The notes below the pieces were generated by a model. The model worked only from the letters and a program-made list of their open reading frames with translations, was not told where the DNA came from and did not search any database. Shown in pieces: positions 1-9,322 of a DNA stretch of 64,000 nt (within the stretch, counting starts at the first letter, position 1; every line of letters starts with the position of its first letter). The position numbers and the translations under genes are program-made. Origin of the DNA: JACVRN01 sp035276685. Its GTDB lineage: Bacteria > Acidobacteriota > Blastocatellia > Pyrinomonadales > Pyrinomonadaceae. The stretch spans positions 1 to 64,000 of the forward strand of contig DATELK010000235.1 of assembly GCA_035276685.1 (NCBI GenBank). Direction: 5' to 3'.

Positions 1-303
1 CAGGTTAATAGTGTTGCCGTGGCTCCGGAAGAGGCGCTCTTTATCACAATCCTGCCGCAGGGAGGCTTTGACCCTGTGCAGGTGACGCGCACGGGAGGAG
101 AGTTCCGGCTCTGCCTGAACAAGCGCCCGAGGGCGGATGACTTGGTGGTGAGGTTGAAGAAGCAGAGCGGCGAGCTGGTGAAAGAGATAAGTCTGCCGAA
201 GGAGTCGATAGACTGGAGTGAGATGGTGAATCTTGCGGCAGGCAGTTACACGCTGACTGAGGCTAATCACTCGGGTTGGGCCTGTCAGATCACAATTCAG
301 TAA
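1..303 (+). CDS. C-terminal part of a hypothetical protein (5' truncated by window)
   Basis: The reading frame is open from base 1 and ends at a TAA at 301-303, so only the last 100 residues are seen. A GTG at 19 is possible as an internal start but is unlikely to be the true one. The visible part alternates short hydrophobic and polar stretches like a small beta-sandwich and ends with the segment SYTLTEANHSGWACQITIQ. This resembles a cupredoxin-like or carboxypeptidase-regulatory-like fold, judged by pattern only. No catalytic motif is visible. It lies 66 bp upstream of the Rhs gene on the same strand and could be co-transcribed with it. I do not recognise a named family; function is unknown. 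Confidence 0.6.
   Translation, partial: QVNSVAVAPEEALFITILPQGGFDPVQVTRTGGEFRLCLNKRPRADDLVVRLKKQSGELVKEISLPKESIDWSEMVNLAAGSYTLTEANHSGWACQITIQ
1..303. other. Left window edge note
   Basis: The first gene enters from outside the window, so its domains, start and operon partners to the left cannot be judged here. Confidence 0.5.
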
Positions 304-368
304 GGGATAGATCCAAGAACCAGCTAAGTCTGATGTTCTGTCAAAATTTTGGGAGCAGGATCGTTGTC

Positions 369-3300
369 ATGTTGTCGGAGATGGTACTAAATATAAAGAA
401 GAATTCGGCCAGAAAAGCGCAAGTACTGATAATCGCTTGTATAATGCTACTGTGCGCAAGCATCGGCCGCGCGCAGGAGGATAGGTCGCCTAAGCGGGGC
501 TTTCAGTCGCCGGGCTCCTACGCTCTCTCTGACCTGGAATCCATCAGCCTCACTAACGGCAACATGATTGTCAGGCTCCCCTTGGCTTCTCTCCCCGCGG
601 GGCGGGGCGGCAACCCCGGACATACTCTTTATCTCATCTACAACAGTAAGCTGTGGGATTCAAAGAAGTCCTTCGGTGAAAACGGCTCCATAATCGTAGA
701 CGGGGTACAGAAGCCGCTAACCACTTACACCTACGAGGAGCTGAAGGCGCGCGACCAGGGAGGCTGGTCGTACGGCTACTATTATCAAATGGAGTTGACT
801 GAGCGAACTGACCTGGATAACTCCACGAAATGTACAGGCGAAGCCACTGACGCGCGGAACAACTACGTCTGGAAGCTGAGCATGACTTTCCCGGACGGGA
901 GTGTGCACGAGTTCCGCCCCTCCGGCCATAATGATTACTTCGACGACGGCTACTTCGATATAGACGCTAACGGGTACAAGTATAGCGGGTGCGGCGCTGT
1001 CAGAACGCCCGCAAATTCAACGGGGATGACCTACTACAGCACCGACGGCACTTTCATGCGCCTGGAGGTTGAGCATACCTCTGACCAAAGCGACGGCAGC
1101 TCTAACCCCTGGACGCTCTACATGCCGAACGGGACGAAGGTGACAAGCGCCTGGGTGAATTCCGTTTACGAGCAGCGTATCTATGACCGCAATGATAACT
1201 ACATAGAGATTAAAAACAGAACCATTACAGACCAGTTGGGCCGCTCCATCACACTAGAATTAGGCTCCCCGGGAGGCACCGACACGGTTCGCACCAAAGG
1301 CTTCGGCGGCCTGGAAGAGCTCGTGACCCAGATCGTGCACACGCAGAACTGGGTCCATAAGACCTACAAGTCGGGCGTGGGACTCAACGTCCCGGAAAAT
1401 AAGCAAGAGGCCACGCTCACCGACGACGTGGGCGGTGTGGGGCAGGTCATTCTGCCTTCGCAGGCCGGGGGACTGAGCTACACCTTCGGCTACAACGGAA
1501 AAGCAACTGTGCCACAGTCAGGGGATTATTCTACGGGCTGGGGAGAGCTAAGCTCTATCACGCTGCCATCGGGCGCAAAGGCTTCTTATACGTATTCGCT
1601 GGATACTGATTCGTCATTAAGTATAAAACCGACGGCGCAAATGGTGCTGAAAAGATATCCGACGAAAAAAGTTCTCACCTACTGGGATGAGTATGACCTG
1701 ACGGGCGCTCCTCAGAACACCTCCTGTAACCCGGGCGAAGCCGGATGTATCAAAGAGCAGTGGGCATATGAGGTAGCTGAGACCTCTGGCAGCGTCACAG
1801 GCCCTGATGGTGGGGTGACCACTCAATTCTTCAACGACACCGGTAGCGGACTTCCCGAGAGCGGCCTTGCCTACAAGAGTGTGGGGCCGGACGGTGGCGT
1901 AAGCGAGCAGGTGTGGGAGAAGAACCTGCCGCACCAGCACGAGGTGAAGGCATATAACTGGTACGTACGGGCGGAATTCAACTCCATTGCCAATGCTTCA
2001 GGAGTGCCTGTTAAGACAGCCGTCAAAGACTACGACTATGATAAGAACGGTAACGTTCTGGCCATTTACGAATACGATTGGATAAACTACAGCGACATAC
2101 CGAGAAATACGGGTAACCAGAGGATCAGCCTAAGCAGAGATAGTAGCACAGGAAGAATCACAGGCATTCCGGGACTGGTCTTAAAGCGAGTTACAAAGAA
2201 CAGCTACTATAATCAGGCACCTGCCGCCGGGTCTTCTCCTTATTGCATGAGTAACCAGAGCATACCGGCCTCACCGGGGTGTGAAAACATCTACGTCTTC
2301 AGAAACCTTAACAGGAGACTCATTAATCTCATCAAATCAAGCGAAATCGGCGACAATTCCCAGGTGCTGGCGCGTACAGAGTTCGATTACAACAATATTG
2401 AGACGAAGGGAAATCTTACGGAGCAAAGAAGCTGGGACTCCGTGAAGGCCCCGGCCCTGCCTACTTCCTTGTCAGCATCGAACGCCGTAATCGTGAGTCG
2501 TGCGTATGACCAGTTCGGTAATGTGACTCTCACTACGGACGCGCGAGGGATTAAGGCTGAAGTAACGTACGGAAACATCGCAGGCCCGAACGGGCAGGAA
2601 TCCGGCCTCTACCCGACGCAGACCAAGGCTGCATTAGGAAAGCCTGAACAGCGCACATCTACCCTGGAGTATGATATTTACACGGGCGCGGTAACCAAAT
2701 CTACGGACGTTGATAACGATGTTTCGACAACCACTGATTATGATGACTTCGGTCGGCCTGCTTTAGTTAAAGCAGCGGTTGATACGGATGAAGAGACTCA
2801 CACCGTCATAGAGTACTCCGACACGTTGAGGCGCGTCATCACTCGCTCCGACCTTAACACCGCTGGTGATAAGAAGCTGGTCTCGATTCAGCATTACGAT
2901 CAGCTGGGAAGGGTAAGGCTTACGCGCCAGCTTGAGGACGCCTGCGCTGGCTGTGACGTGGACGAGACCAAGGGGATTAAAGTCCAGACGCGCTACCGTG
3001 TAGACAGGACTAATCATTTCAATTACCAGCTAGTCTCAAATCCTTACCGCGAGAATTACTCTAGTGATACGAGCACAGATTCCACAAGGGGCTGGACTAG
3101 ATCAAAGAGCGACATAAGCGGGCGCGTCGTTGAAGCCCAGACATTCTCTGGCACCGGTCTGCCCGCCCCGTGGGGCAACAGTACAAGCTCCACCGGCGCA
3201 GTCGTCACAAATTATGACGCCGAGTTCACCACGGTGACGGATCAGGCCGGCAAAGTGCGCCGGAGCAAGGTTGACGCTCTGGGAAGGCTCCTGAGGGTTG

Positions 3301-5726
3301 ACGAGCCGAATGACATAAATAATCCGGCTAATCTCGGCTCTACGAGCGCGCCGGCGCAGGCTACCAGTTATACGTACGACGCTTTGGGGAATCTCAAGCG
3401 GGTTGATCAAGGCCTGCAACCGCGACTGTTTGAATACAGCAGCCTGTCGAGGCTGACTTCGGCCAGCAACCCTGAGAGCGGCACCATCGAATACCAGTAT
3501 GACGCGAACGGCAATCTGGAGAGAAAGATTGACCCTCGCCCGCGCCCTACCGCAGGCAGTAATTCACTTCTAGATTGCACTGTCGCGTATACGGGGAGCA
3601 CAATCGCTACCTGCTACAAGTACGACTCACTTAACCGGTTGACTAAGCGGACGTATAACGATGGCACGCCGAGCGTGACCTATACTTACGACACGCTCAC
3701 TTATGGCAAGGGCAGGCTCACTTCGGTCAGTTCTTCAGTCTCGACGAACACTATCACGCAGTACGACTCTATGGGCAGGGTCAGGGCCAGCAAGCAGGAA
3801 ACACAGGGAGCGACAGCGCCTTATACTTTTGAGTACAACTACAACCTGGCCGGGGGCCTCACCTCGCAGAAGTATCCTTCCGGTAAAGTCTTCGTCACTG
3901 AGTATGACTCCGTGGGAAGAATGTCGGGCGTCAAAAAGCAGGGCGGCAATTATTACGCTGGCGCTGACCCTACTTCGCCGGGTTACGAAGCCAATCGCAT
4001 TAAATACACGGCTCACGGCGCTATCAGCCGGATTAAGCTCGGCAACGGGCTTTGGGAATACACGGAGTTCAACAGCAGGCTACAGCCCGTAGAGATTAGG
4101 CTGAATGATCCTGCCGCTAATTCAAATAAACTGGTGCTCGGATATTCCTACGGCACGACTAACAATAACGGCAACGTCCTGAGCCAGACCATATCTGTTC
4201 CGGGGCTGAATCTCACACAGAGCTATACATACGACGAGTTAAATCGTCTGAAGAGCTTCCAGGAGACGGGAAGCGGTAATCAAACGTGGAATCAGGTCTA
4301 CTCTTATGACCGTTACGGCAACCGTACTATTGATAACACTCTGACCACGGATGACGTATTATTCCGAGCCGAGAGCCCGGCGATTGACCCGAATAACAAT
4401 CGGATATCGTCTGCCGGGTACGTGTACGACGATGCGGGTAATCTGAAGCAGAGGCCTAATAATAAGAGTTACATCTATGACGCGGAGAATAAGCAGACGA
4501 GCTATCAGGAGAGTGGTGTAGAGAAGGGAAGCTATTATTATGACGGGGATGGCAGGCGTGTCAAAAGGGTAGCCAATGGAGTAACGACCATCTATGTCTA
4601 CGACATGATGGGTCAACTGATTGCCGAGTACGGAGGAGAGCCCATTAACAGTGGGACTAGATATCTGACGGCAGATCATCTGGGGAGCACGAGAGTAGTG
4701 ACGGATGCAACGGGTGTAGTAAAGGAGAGACATGATTACCTGCCGTTCGGAGAAGAGATGGAGGCGCGAGTTAGCGGCAGAGGCGATGTGGGTCAGGAGG
4801 ATTACAGGGTAGGTGACATCAGGCAGAAGTTCACTGGAAAAGAGAGGGATGTGGAATCTGGGCTGGATTACTTTGGAGCCCGGCATTACGCGAGCGCGCA
4901 AGGAAGATTCACTTCACCAGATCCATTACTTTCTTCTGGCAAGGTTACAAATCCGCAATCATGGAATCGCTACATCTATACCCTAAACAATCCGCTGAGA
5001 TATATTGATCCTACTGGTATGTGGAACTGGGATGCCTCGGCTGGAGGATCTGATTCAGATAGCACATTATGGGATAAGTGGCACAATAAGTCTCTAAAGA
5101 AAAAGGAACGTGAAGCAGCGGAAAGGGCATATAAATTTAGACAACGTTTTCGATCTGCGCGTACTTTAGCGAGTGGTGCATCCTCCAGTGATGAGCTTAG
5201 TCGAGCCCAACAGCAGCAAGTGCAGGAATCTGTCGCCTCTTATGGTAGGGAGAATGATCAAAATGGGGTTATAGTGGGTGTGAGTGATGAAATAGGACAT
5301 AACTCAGCGACGACCCTACTTAATGATGATCGAACCATTAGTGTTACTTTTAAACTTGGACTAGAAGGTAACGCGCTTGCGGTTGTTTTGTCTCATGAAG
5401 GTCGACATATCGGTGACGCCCAAGCTTGGGTTGCTGATTCATCGCTAGCTTTTGACCTTGCTTTTGGTGACACGGATCTTAATCATTATGCACGTGAACG
5501 GCGAGCTTGGAATGTTAGTTCTTATGTTGCACAGGCATTGAATCTTGGTTCGTATGCACCGGCGGGAGGCACAGAAAGCTATAAAGTATGGGATCGCGGG
5601 TGGAAAGCGACTGAACGTGAAACATTACGCGCTAAAGGGGTGAGAACTATTCTAGAATACAGTGGCTTATCTCCCTCTGATATAGATACATATTCTTACG
5701 AGAAAAAACTTCCACGTGTGCCATGA
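369..5726 (+). CDS. Secreted Rhs/YD-repeat polymorphic toxin with zincin-like tip
   Basis: About 1785 residues. The ATG at 369 is preferred because a purine-rich GCAGGA sits about 9 bases upstream and the hydrophobic signal segment LIIACIMLLCASIGRAQ follows soon after. The frame itself stays open back to 276. Dozens of YD repeats (motifs such as YDALGNL, YDANGNL, YDSLNRL) fill the middle. The Rhs core hallmark DHLGSTRVVTD, then GRFTSPDP, and a DPTGM boundary near residue 1547 follow. The last 230 or so residues are a variable AT-richer tip containing SHEGRH (about residues 1675-1680), an HExxH zinc-peptidase signature. Rhs proteins are known to encapsulate a C-terminal toxin for contact-dependent delivery. 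A peptidase activity here is inferred. The stop overlaps the next gene (ATGA), the usual layout of a toxin and its immunity gene. Three orphan copies of its 3' end lie downstream. Confidence 0.9.
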   Translation: MLSEMVLNIKKNSARKAQVLIIACIMLLCASIGRAQEDRSPKRGFQSPGSYALSDLESISLTNGNMIVRLPLASLPAGRGGNPGHTLYLIYNSKLWDSKKSFGENGSIIVDGVQKPLTTYTYEELKARDQGGWSYGYYYQMELTERTDLDNSTKCTGEATDARNNYVWKLSMTFPDGSVHEFRPSGHNDYFDDGYFDIDANGYKYSGCGAVRTPANSTGMTYYSTDGTFMRLEVEHTSDQSDGSSNPWTLYMPNGTKVTSAWVNSVYEQRIYDRNDNYIEIKNRTITDQLGRSITLELGSPGGTDTVRTKGFGGLEELVTQIVHTQNWVHKTYKSGVGLNVPENKQEATLTDDVGGVGQVILPSQAGGLSYTFGYNGKATVPQSGDYSTGWGELSSITLPSGAKASYTYSLDTDSSLSIKPTAQMVLKRYPTKKVLTYWDEYDLTGAPQNTSCNPGEAGCIKEQWAYEVAETSGSVTGPDGGVTTQFFNDTGSGLPESGLAYKSVGPDGGVSEQVWEKNLPHQHEVKAYNWYVRAEFNSIANASGVPVKTAVKDYDYDKNGNVLAIYEYDWINYSDIPRNTGNQRISLSRDSSTGRITGIPGLVLKRVTKNSYYNQAPAAGSSPYCMSNQSIPASPGCENIYVFRNLNRRLINLIKSSEIGDNSQVLARTEFDYNNIETKGNLTEQRSWDSVKAPALPTSLSASNAVIVSRAYDQFGNVTLTTDARGIKAEVTYGNIAGPNGQESGLYPTQTKAALGKPEQRTSTLEYDIYTGAVTKSTDVDNDVSTTTDYDDFGRPALVKAAVDTDEETHTVIEYSDTLRRVITRSDLNTAGDKKLVSIQHYDQLGRVRLTRQLEDACAGCDVDETKGIKVQTRYRVDRTNHFNYQLVSNPYRENYSSDTSTDSTRGWTRSKSDISGRVVEAQTFSGTGLPAPWGNSTSSTGAVVTNYDAEFTTVTDQAGKVRRSKVDALGRLLRVDEPNDINNPANLGSTSAPAQATSYTYDALGNLKRVDQGLQPRLFEYSSLSRLTSASNPESGTIEYQYDANGNLERKIDPRPRPTAGSNSLLDCTVAYTGSTIATCYKYDSLNRLTKRTYNDGTPSVTYTYDTLTYGKGRLTSVSSSVSTNTITQYDSMGRVRASKQETQGATAPYTFEYNYNLAGGLTSQKYPSGKVFVTEYDSVGRMSGVKKQGGNYYAGADPTSPGYEANRIKYTAHGAISRIKLGNGLWEYTEFNSRLQPVEIRLNDPAANSNKLVLGYSYGTTNNNGNVLSQTISVPGLNLTQSYTYDELNRLKSFQETGSGNQTWNQVYSYDRYGNRTIDNTLTTDDVLFRAESPAIDPNNNRISSAGYVYDDAGNLKQRPNNKSYIYDAENKQTSYQESGVEKGSYYYDGDGRRVKRVANGVTTIYVYDMMGQLIAEYGGEPINSGTRYLTADHLGSTRVVTDATGVVKERHDYLPFGEEMEARVSGRGDVGQEDYRVGDIRQKFTGKERDVESGLDYFGARHYASAQGRFTSPDPLLSSGKVTNPQSWNRYIYTLNNPLRYIDPTGMWNWDASAGGSDSDSTLWDKWHNKSLKKKEREAAERAYKFRQRFRSARTLASGASSSDELSRAQQQQVQESVASYGRENDQNGVIVGVSDEIGHNSATTLLNDDRTISVTFKLGLEGNALAVVLSHEGRHIGDAQAWVADSSLAFDLAFGDTDLNHYARERRAWNVSSYVAQALNLGSYAPAGGTESYKVWDRGWKATERETLRAKGVRTILEYSGLSPSDIDTYSYEKKLPRVP
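4249..4920 (+). repeat. Rhs core repeat, copy 1 (in the expressed gene)
   Basis: Reference copy of the long direct repeat. It runs from the codons for KSFQETGSGN to GRFTSPDP. Copies 2, 3 and 4 reproduce parts of it at very high nucleotide identity by eye. Confidence 0.85.
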
Positions 5727-6256
5727 AGAGAAAATCTATCAAAAAAAGAATTTGCTTTCTTACAGGAGCGCTCTTGTTTTCATTCTTATGGATGAATCCT
5801 ATAAGCCTAGGAATGAGAACAGTTCAAATCGGCAAATGTGAGCCCTCTGTTGTAACGTATTGTGACCTAGTAAGAAATCCTGAAAAATATGACAGTAAGG
5901 AAGTCACCGTACGTGCCACGTATAGATACGGCTTCGAGTGGCAAGAGATGTTTTGCTTGGAATGTCGGGAGATAGGCAAGACATGGATTGAGTTTAAAGA
6001 TATTGCGCCAGATGTGAAAGCTCAACTTAGGAAACTACCTAAGCATCAGGGAACAATCAATGCAGTGTTTACCGGCACATTTCAGAGCTCAAACGGGCCT
6101 TTTGGAGACGGGGGGTACAGTTTCAGGTTTATAGTGAAAGCCGTTAGTCGTATTGAAGTTATTTCCAAAGATGGATGGACTCCTAATAAATTGCCATTAG
6201 ATGCTCAGAAGAAAATCTGCGGGGCCCCTACTTCTAACCAACAGTTGCGCAACTGA
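5723..6256 (+). CDS. Putative exported immunity protein for the Rhs tip
   Basis: A 177-residue protein whose ATG overlaps the Rhs stop in an ATGA, implying translational coupling. It begins MKRKSIKKRICFLTG followed by a hydrophobic stretch, a typical signal peptide, so the product should be exported. The mature part has the pattern YCDLVRNPEKYDSKEV, then CLECREIG, and ends with KKICGAP. These cysteines may form disulphides. The CDL-NPEKYD-KEV-VRATY opening resembles small exported OB-fold-like proteins I associate with Acidobacteriota, but I cannot name a Pfam family. The immunity role is inferred only from position and size. If correct, the paired toxin acts outside the cytoplasm. Confidence 0.7.
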   Translation: MKRKSIKKRICFLTGALLFSFLWMNPISLGMRTVQIGKCEPSVVTYCDLVRNPEKYDSKEVTVRATYRYGFEWQEMFCLECREIGKTWIEFKDIAPDVKAQLRKLPKHQGTINAVFTGTFQSSNGPFGDGGYSFRFIVKAVSRIEVISKDGWTPNKLPLDAQKKICGAPTSNQQLRN

Positions 6257-6512
6257 TTATCGCCTACATTTTATAATCACTTTAAATCTTTCCGCTCGTG
6301 GTTCTTTCTTAATTTTTGCAACAGAACCTAGTTAAGTTAATGTCCGAAACTACTATAGAGTATTCAGGTTATGTAATTCCTTCTCACAAATCCAAGCCGG
6401 ATTAATCTAATGGCGGGCAGCCTGCTTTCCAACACGACAATGAGGTGTATTAATCGCATTGGCTACATAGCCACCCGCCAACATTCCACTCGTATTATCC
6501 AACTCTCCTATC
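6257..6512. other. Non-coding spacer before orphan Rhs cassette 2
   Basis: AT-rich spacer between the first immunity candidate and the point near 6512 where similarity to the Rhs core begins abruptly. I see no start codon with a ribosome-binding site leading into the downstream Rhs fragment, and a TAG at 6468-6470 closes that frame upstream. This supports the cassette being silent. Confidence 0.5.
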
Positions 6513-7074
6513 CGTTACGGCAACCGCAGGATTGATAACACTCTGACCACGGATGACGTATTGTTCCGAGCAGAGAGCCCAGCGATTGACCCGAATAACA
6601 ATCGGAATAATAAGAGTTACATCTATGATGCGGAGAATAAGCAGACGAGCTATCAGGAGAGTGGTGTAGAGAAGGGAAGCTATTATTATGACGGGGATGG
6701 CAGGCGTGTCAAAAGGGTAGCCAATGGAGTAACGACCATCTACGTCTACAACGTGATGGGTCAACTGATTGCCGAGTACGGAGGAGAGCCCATTAACAGT
6801 GGGACTAGATATCTGACGGCAGATCATCTGGGGAGCACGAGAGTGGTGACGGATGCGGCAGGCAATGTAAAGGAGAGGCATGATTACCTGCCGTTCGGGG
6901 AAGAGATAGAGGCGCGAGTTAGCGGCAGAGGCGATGTCGGGCAGGAGGAGTATAAGGTAGGTGACATCAGGCAGAAGTTCACTAATTATGAGAGAGATAC
7001 TGAATCGGGATTGGATTTTGCCCAAGCGAGAATGTATCGAAGCCAATTAGGGAGATTTATATCTCCCGATCCGA
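6512..7074 (+). repeat. Rhs core repeat, copy 2
   Basis: Begins abruptly at CCGTTACGGCAACC and lacks an in-frame 54-bp block present in copies 1 and 3. After KFT it switches to an NYERDTESGLD variant shared with copy 4. Confidence 0.8.
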
Positions 7075-7895
7075 TGTATTTTCAAGTTACCATGGCGTTA
7101 GATCCCCAGTTCTTTAATCTTTATTCCCACGCTAGGAATAATCCACTCAGATTCACCGATCCTTCAGGTGAATCTGTTCGAATTCGGGGGGCAAATACCA
7201 TAGGTTCGATTTACGAAATGGCGGGGGGGCAGGAAGAATTCGATAGATATTTTGTTGTTGAAGGCGACCGCATTTGGATGAGAGATGGTGTAGATTTATC
7301 TGGCGCAAGTGAGGGGGTTCGAAATCTCGCCGGGTTGGTCAACGTGGGGGAGATATACCTTTTTTATAACGGGAATGATTTCAGAGAAATCGCCGATTTA
7401 TTCGATGGGGCGACTAACGAGCGCGGAGAGCTTACACGTGAAGGTAGACAGTTACAAAGGATATTTAATGGTAATTATTATAATCAGCCCCATTTAGGTT
7501 ATCTGGTTGCTGTTGGCGGTAGACGAGGTCAATATGCTCAACCAGGGAAAATTGACGGTGCCCCGATCTTTGCCATAATAGCAATCAATTCTGATATCCC
7601 TATGATCCAAGAGGGCCTTGATACGAGAACTTCGGATTTTGCTAATGGAGGAGGCATAGTCGCTCTTTCCGGGCAACTTAGTGGACTTGGACAACGCGTT
7701 AGCGCAGCGAGTTTTTTCATACACGAGGGAGCGGAGGCTCAGACCTTTAACCGAATCGGGTTCATAAACCGATTCAGTGGAAGGGATAATTACCTAAACG
7801 CTCACCAAGAGGGTATGAGAGTTGAAGAGCGTATCCGTCAGGCCTTAAAGCTGACGGGTGGTTTTGCTGGCGGAGATCTAAAGAGGGGGCAATAA
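6513..7895 (+). CDS. Orphan Rhs cassette 2: partial core plus HEGAE peptidase-like tip
   Basis: The frame matches the last part of the main Rhs core (RYGNRRIDNTLTTDDV onward) but has no convincing start codon. The first usable one is a TTG at 6561. It carries the DHLGSTRVVTD and QLGRFISPDP landmarks and a DPSGE boundary near 7158. An unrelated tip of about 240 residues follows. The tip contains FFIHEGAEAQ (His codon at 7722) and, 40 or so residues later, LNAHQEGMRVEERI. A metallopeptidase-like metal site is possible but unproven. Relative to copy 1 the core has lost 54 bp in frame after the PNNNR codons. Such displaced tips are known to act as reservoirs that replace the expressed tip by recombination across the shared core; here that is inference. 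Confidence 0.75.
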   Translation, partial: RYGNRRIDNTLTTDDVLFRAESPAIDPNNNRNNKSYIYDAENKQTSYQESGVEKGSYYYDGDGRRVKRVANGVTTIYVYNVMGQLIAEYGGEPINSGTRYLTADHLGSTRVVTDAAGNVKERHDYLPFGEEIEARVSGRGDVGQEEYKVGDIRQKFTNYERDTESGLDFAQARMYRSQLGRFISPDPMYFQVTMALDPQFFNLYSHARNNPLRFTDPSGESVRIRGANTIGSIYEMAGGQEEFDRYFVVEGDRIWMRDGVDLSGASEGVRNLAGLVNVGEIYLFYNGNDFREIADLFDGATNERGELTREGRQLQRIFNGNYYNQPHLGYLVAVGGRRGQYAQPGKIDGAPIFAIIAINSDIPMIQEGLDTRTSDFANGGGIVALSGQLSGLGQRVSAASFFIHEGAEAQTFNRIGFINRFSGRDNYLNAHQEGMRVEERIRQALKLTGGFAGGDLKRGQ

Positions 7896-7959
7896 AGTAG
7901 ACATGTTTGATGAAAGCACAGACAAGCCCGTAAGCAAATGGATGGGCAAACGGATAATA

Positions 7960-8541
7960 ATGCATAGAAACTATTTATTCAGAATCATTTTGATTAGTGC
8001 TTCACTCTGCGTTCTTGCTGTAGTCGGATTCAGTCAAGGGGTAGAGGAGATTTGGGTTACAAAACTGCAAGCCGAAACAAGCAATCAGCTTAAAATTATG
8101 GTTAGGGTGGAGAAGACAGAGGTAAAAGTAGGTGAGAGTTTCCCCATTTTAATAACTGTAAATAATAATGGCAGTAAGCCGATCTTTCTTGTGAGAAAAG
8201 AAGCACCGGAAATTACAAATAAAGGAGGTGATATAGTCATCTCCTCTCCGGTTCCGATTCCCGCAGATAAGGAAGAATACGATTTTTCATTTCATAGAAT
8301 AGAACCGGGTGGCAATTACAACGGGCAAATCGTGATTCCAGGTAATATTATCCAGCGAGAAGAAGATCTTCGTATATCCATCGGGTTAGGTTTTGTATAT
8401 GATACGAATGGGATAGATCGTAAGTTAAAGCCAGGCGAAGATCCCGTGAGATTGCGTGGCCCCCTGATTAAACGGATGGAGGTCGTTGAAATGGGTGACT
8501 TAAGAATACTAGTACGGCCTCGCAGGACTGACAGCGACTAA
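7960..8541 (+). CDS. Putative exported immunity protein of orphan cassette 2
   Basis: A 193-residue protein starting MHRNYLFRIILISASLCVL, a clear signal peptide ending near VVGFSQG. An upstream in-frame ATG at 7903 would add 19 polar residues and hide the signal, so 7960 is preferred although its ribosome-binding site is weak. The mature part has LKIMVRVEKTEVKVGES and FPILITVNNNGSKPIFLV. That is the pattern of a secreted Ig-like or BsuPI-type beta-sandwich, an inference from shape. It lies 64 bp after the cassette 2 tip on the same strand. Immunity is inferred from position only. Confidence 0.65.
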   Translation: MHRNYLFRIILISASLCVLAVVGFSQGVEEIWVTKLQAETSNQLKIMVRVEKTEVKVGESFPILITVNNNGSKPIFLVRKEAPEITNKGGDIVISSPVPIPADKEEYDFSFHRIEPGGNYNGQIVIPGNIIQREEDLRISIGLGFVYDTNGIDRKLKPGEDPVRLRGPLIKRMEVVEMGDLRILVRPRRTDSD

Positions 8542-8633
8542 CTCATTTTTACAAAGTCCCATCAAAAATTCCAAGTGAGGCTACGACACACCTGTTCCAC
8601 ACCTCAGAATAATCTATAGATTCACTCAGCAGT

Positions 8634-9047
8634 TTGAAGAGCTTCCAGGAGACGGGAAGCGGTAATCAAACGTGGAATCAGGTCTACTCTTATGACCGTT
8701 ACGGCAACCATACTATTGATAACAGTCTGACCACGGATGACGTATTGTTCCGAGCAGAGAGCCCGGCGATTGACCCGAATAACAATCAAGTATCAGTAGC
8801 CGGGTACGTGTACGATCCCGCCGGCAACCTGACGCAAAGGCCGAATAATAAGAGTTACATCTATGATGCGGAGAATAAGCAGACGAGCTATCAGGAGAGT
8901 GGGGTTGATAAGGGAAGCTATTTTTATGATGGAGATGGCAGGCGTGTCAAAAGGGTAGCCAATGGAGTAACGACCATCTATGTCTACGACATAATGGGTC
9001 AACTGATTGCCGAGTACGGAGGAGAGCCCATTAACAGTGGCACTTAA
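8634..9047 (+). pseudogene. Orphan Rhs cassette 3: core fragment interrupted by a frameshift
   Basis: Near-identical to the end of the main Rhs core, from KSFQETGSGNQTWNQ to LIAEYGGEPINSGT. The frame then hits a TAA because of a 13-bp insertion at 9041-9053 that repeats TTAACAGTGG. Copies 1, 2 and 4 read through this place without interruption. There is no proper start codon (the frame opens at a TTG) and no ribosome-binding site. The fragment is therefore a silent, broken piece of core whose reading frame continues one base shifted in the next feature. Confidence 0.8.
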
Positions 9048-9322
9048 CAGTGGGACTAGATATCTGACGGCAGATCATCTGGGGAGCACGAGAGTGGTGA
9101 CGGATGCGGCAGGTGTAGTAAAAGAGAGGCATGATTACCTGCCGTTCGGAGAAGAGATAGAGGCGCGAGTTAGCGGCAGAGGCGATGTCGGGCAGGAGGA
9201 TTACAGGGTAGGTAACATCAGGCAGAAGTTCACTGGAAAAGAGAGGGATGTGGAATCTGGGCTGGATTACTTTGAGGCGAGGTATTATTCGAGCGCGCAG
9301 GGGAGATTCTTATCAGCTGATC
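8635..9322 (+). repeat. Rhs core repeat, copy 3
   Basis: The longest orphan copy. It starts at TGAAGAGCTTCC exactly as copy 1 does and ends in the GKERDVESGLDYF variant of copy 1. It holds the 13-bp duplication at 9041-9053. Confidence 0.8.

Noticed and set aside
717..4901. Several minus-strand open frames of 60-180 codons inside the Rhs gene
   Set aside because: They lie fully inside strongly supported YD-repeat coding sequence, lack ribosome-binding sites and have no family resemblance. The similar antisense frames in each core copy arise because the core itself is repeated.
6395..6515. Possible attC-like element (CCAAGCCGGATTAATCTAATGGCG)
   Set aside because: It superficially resembles an attC arm, but no paired RYYYAAC/GTTRRRY boxes or complementary second arm were found nearby.
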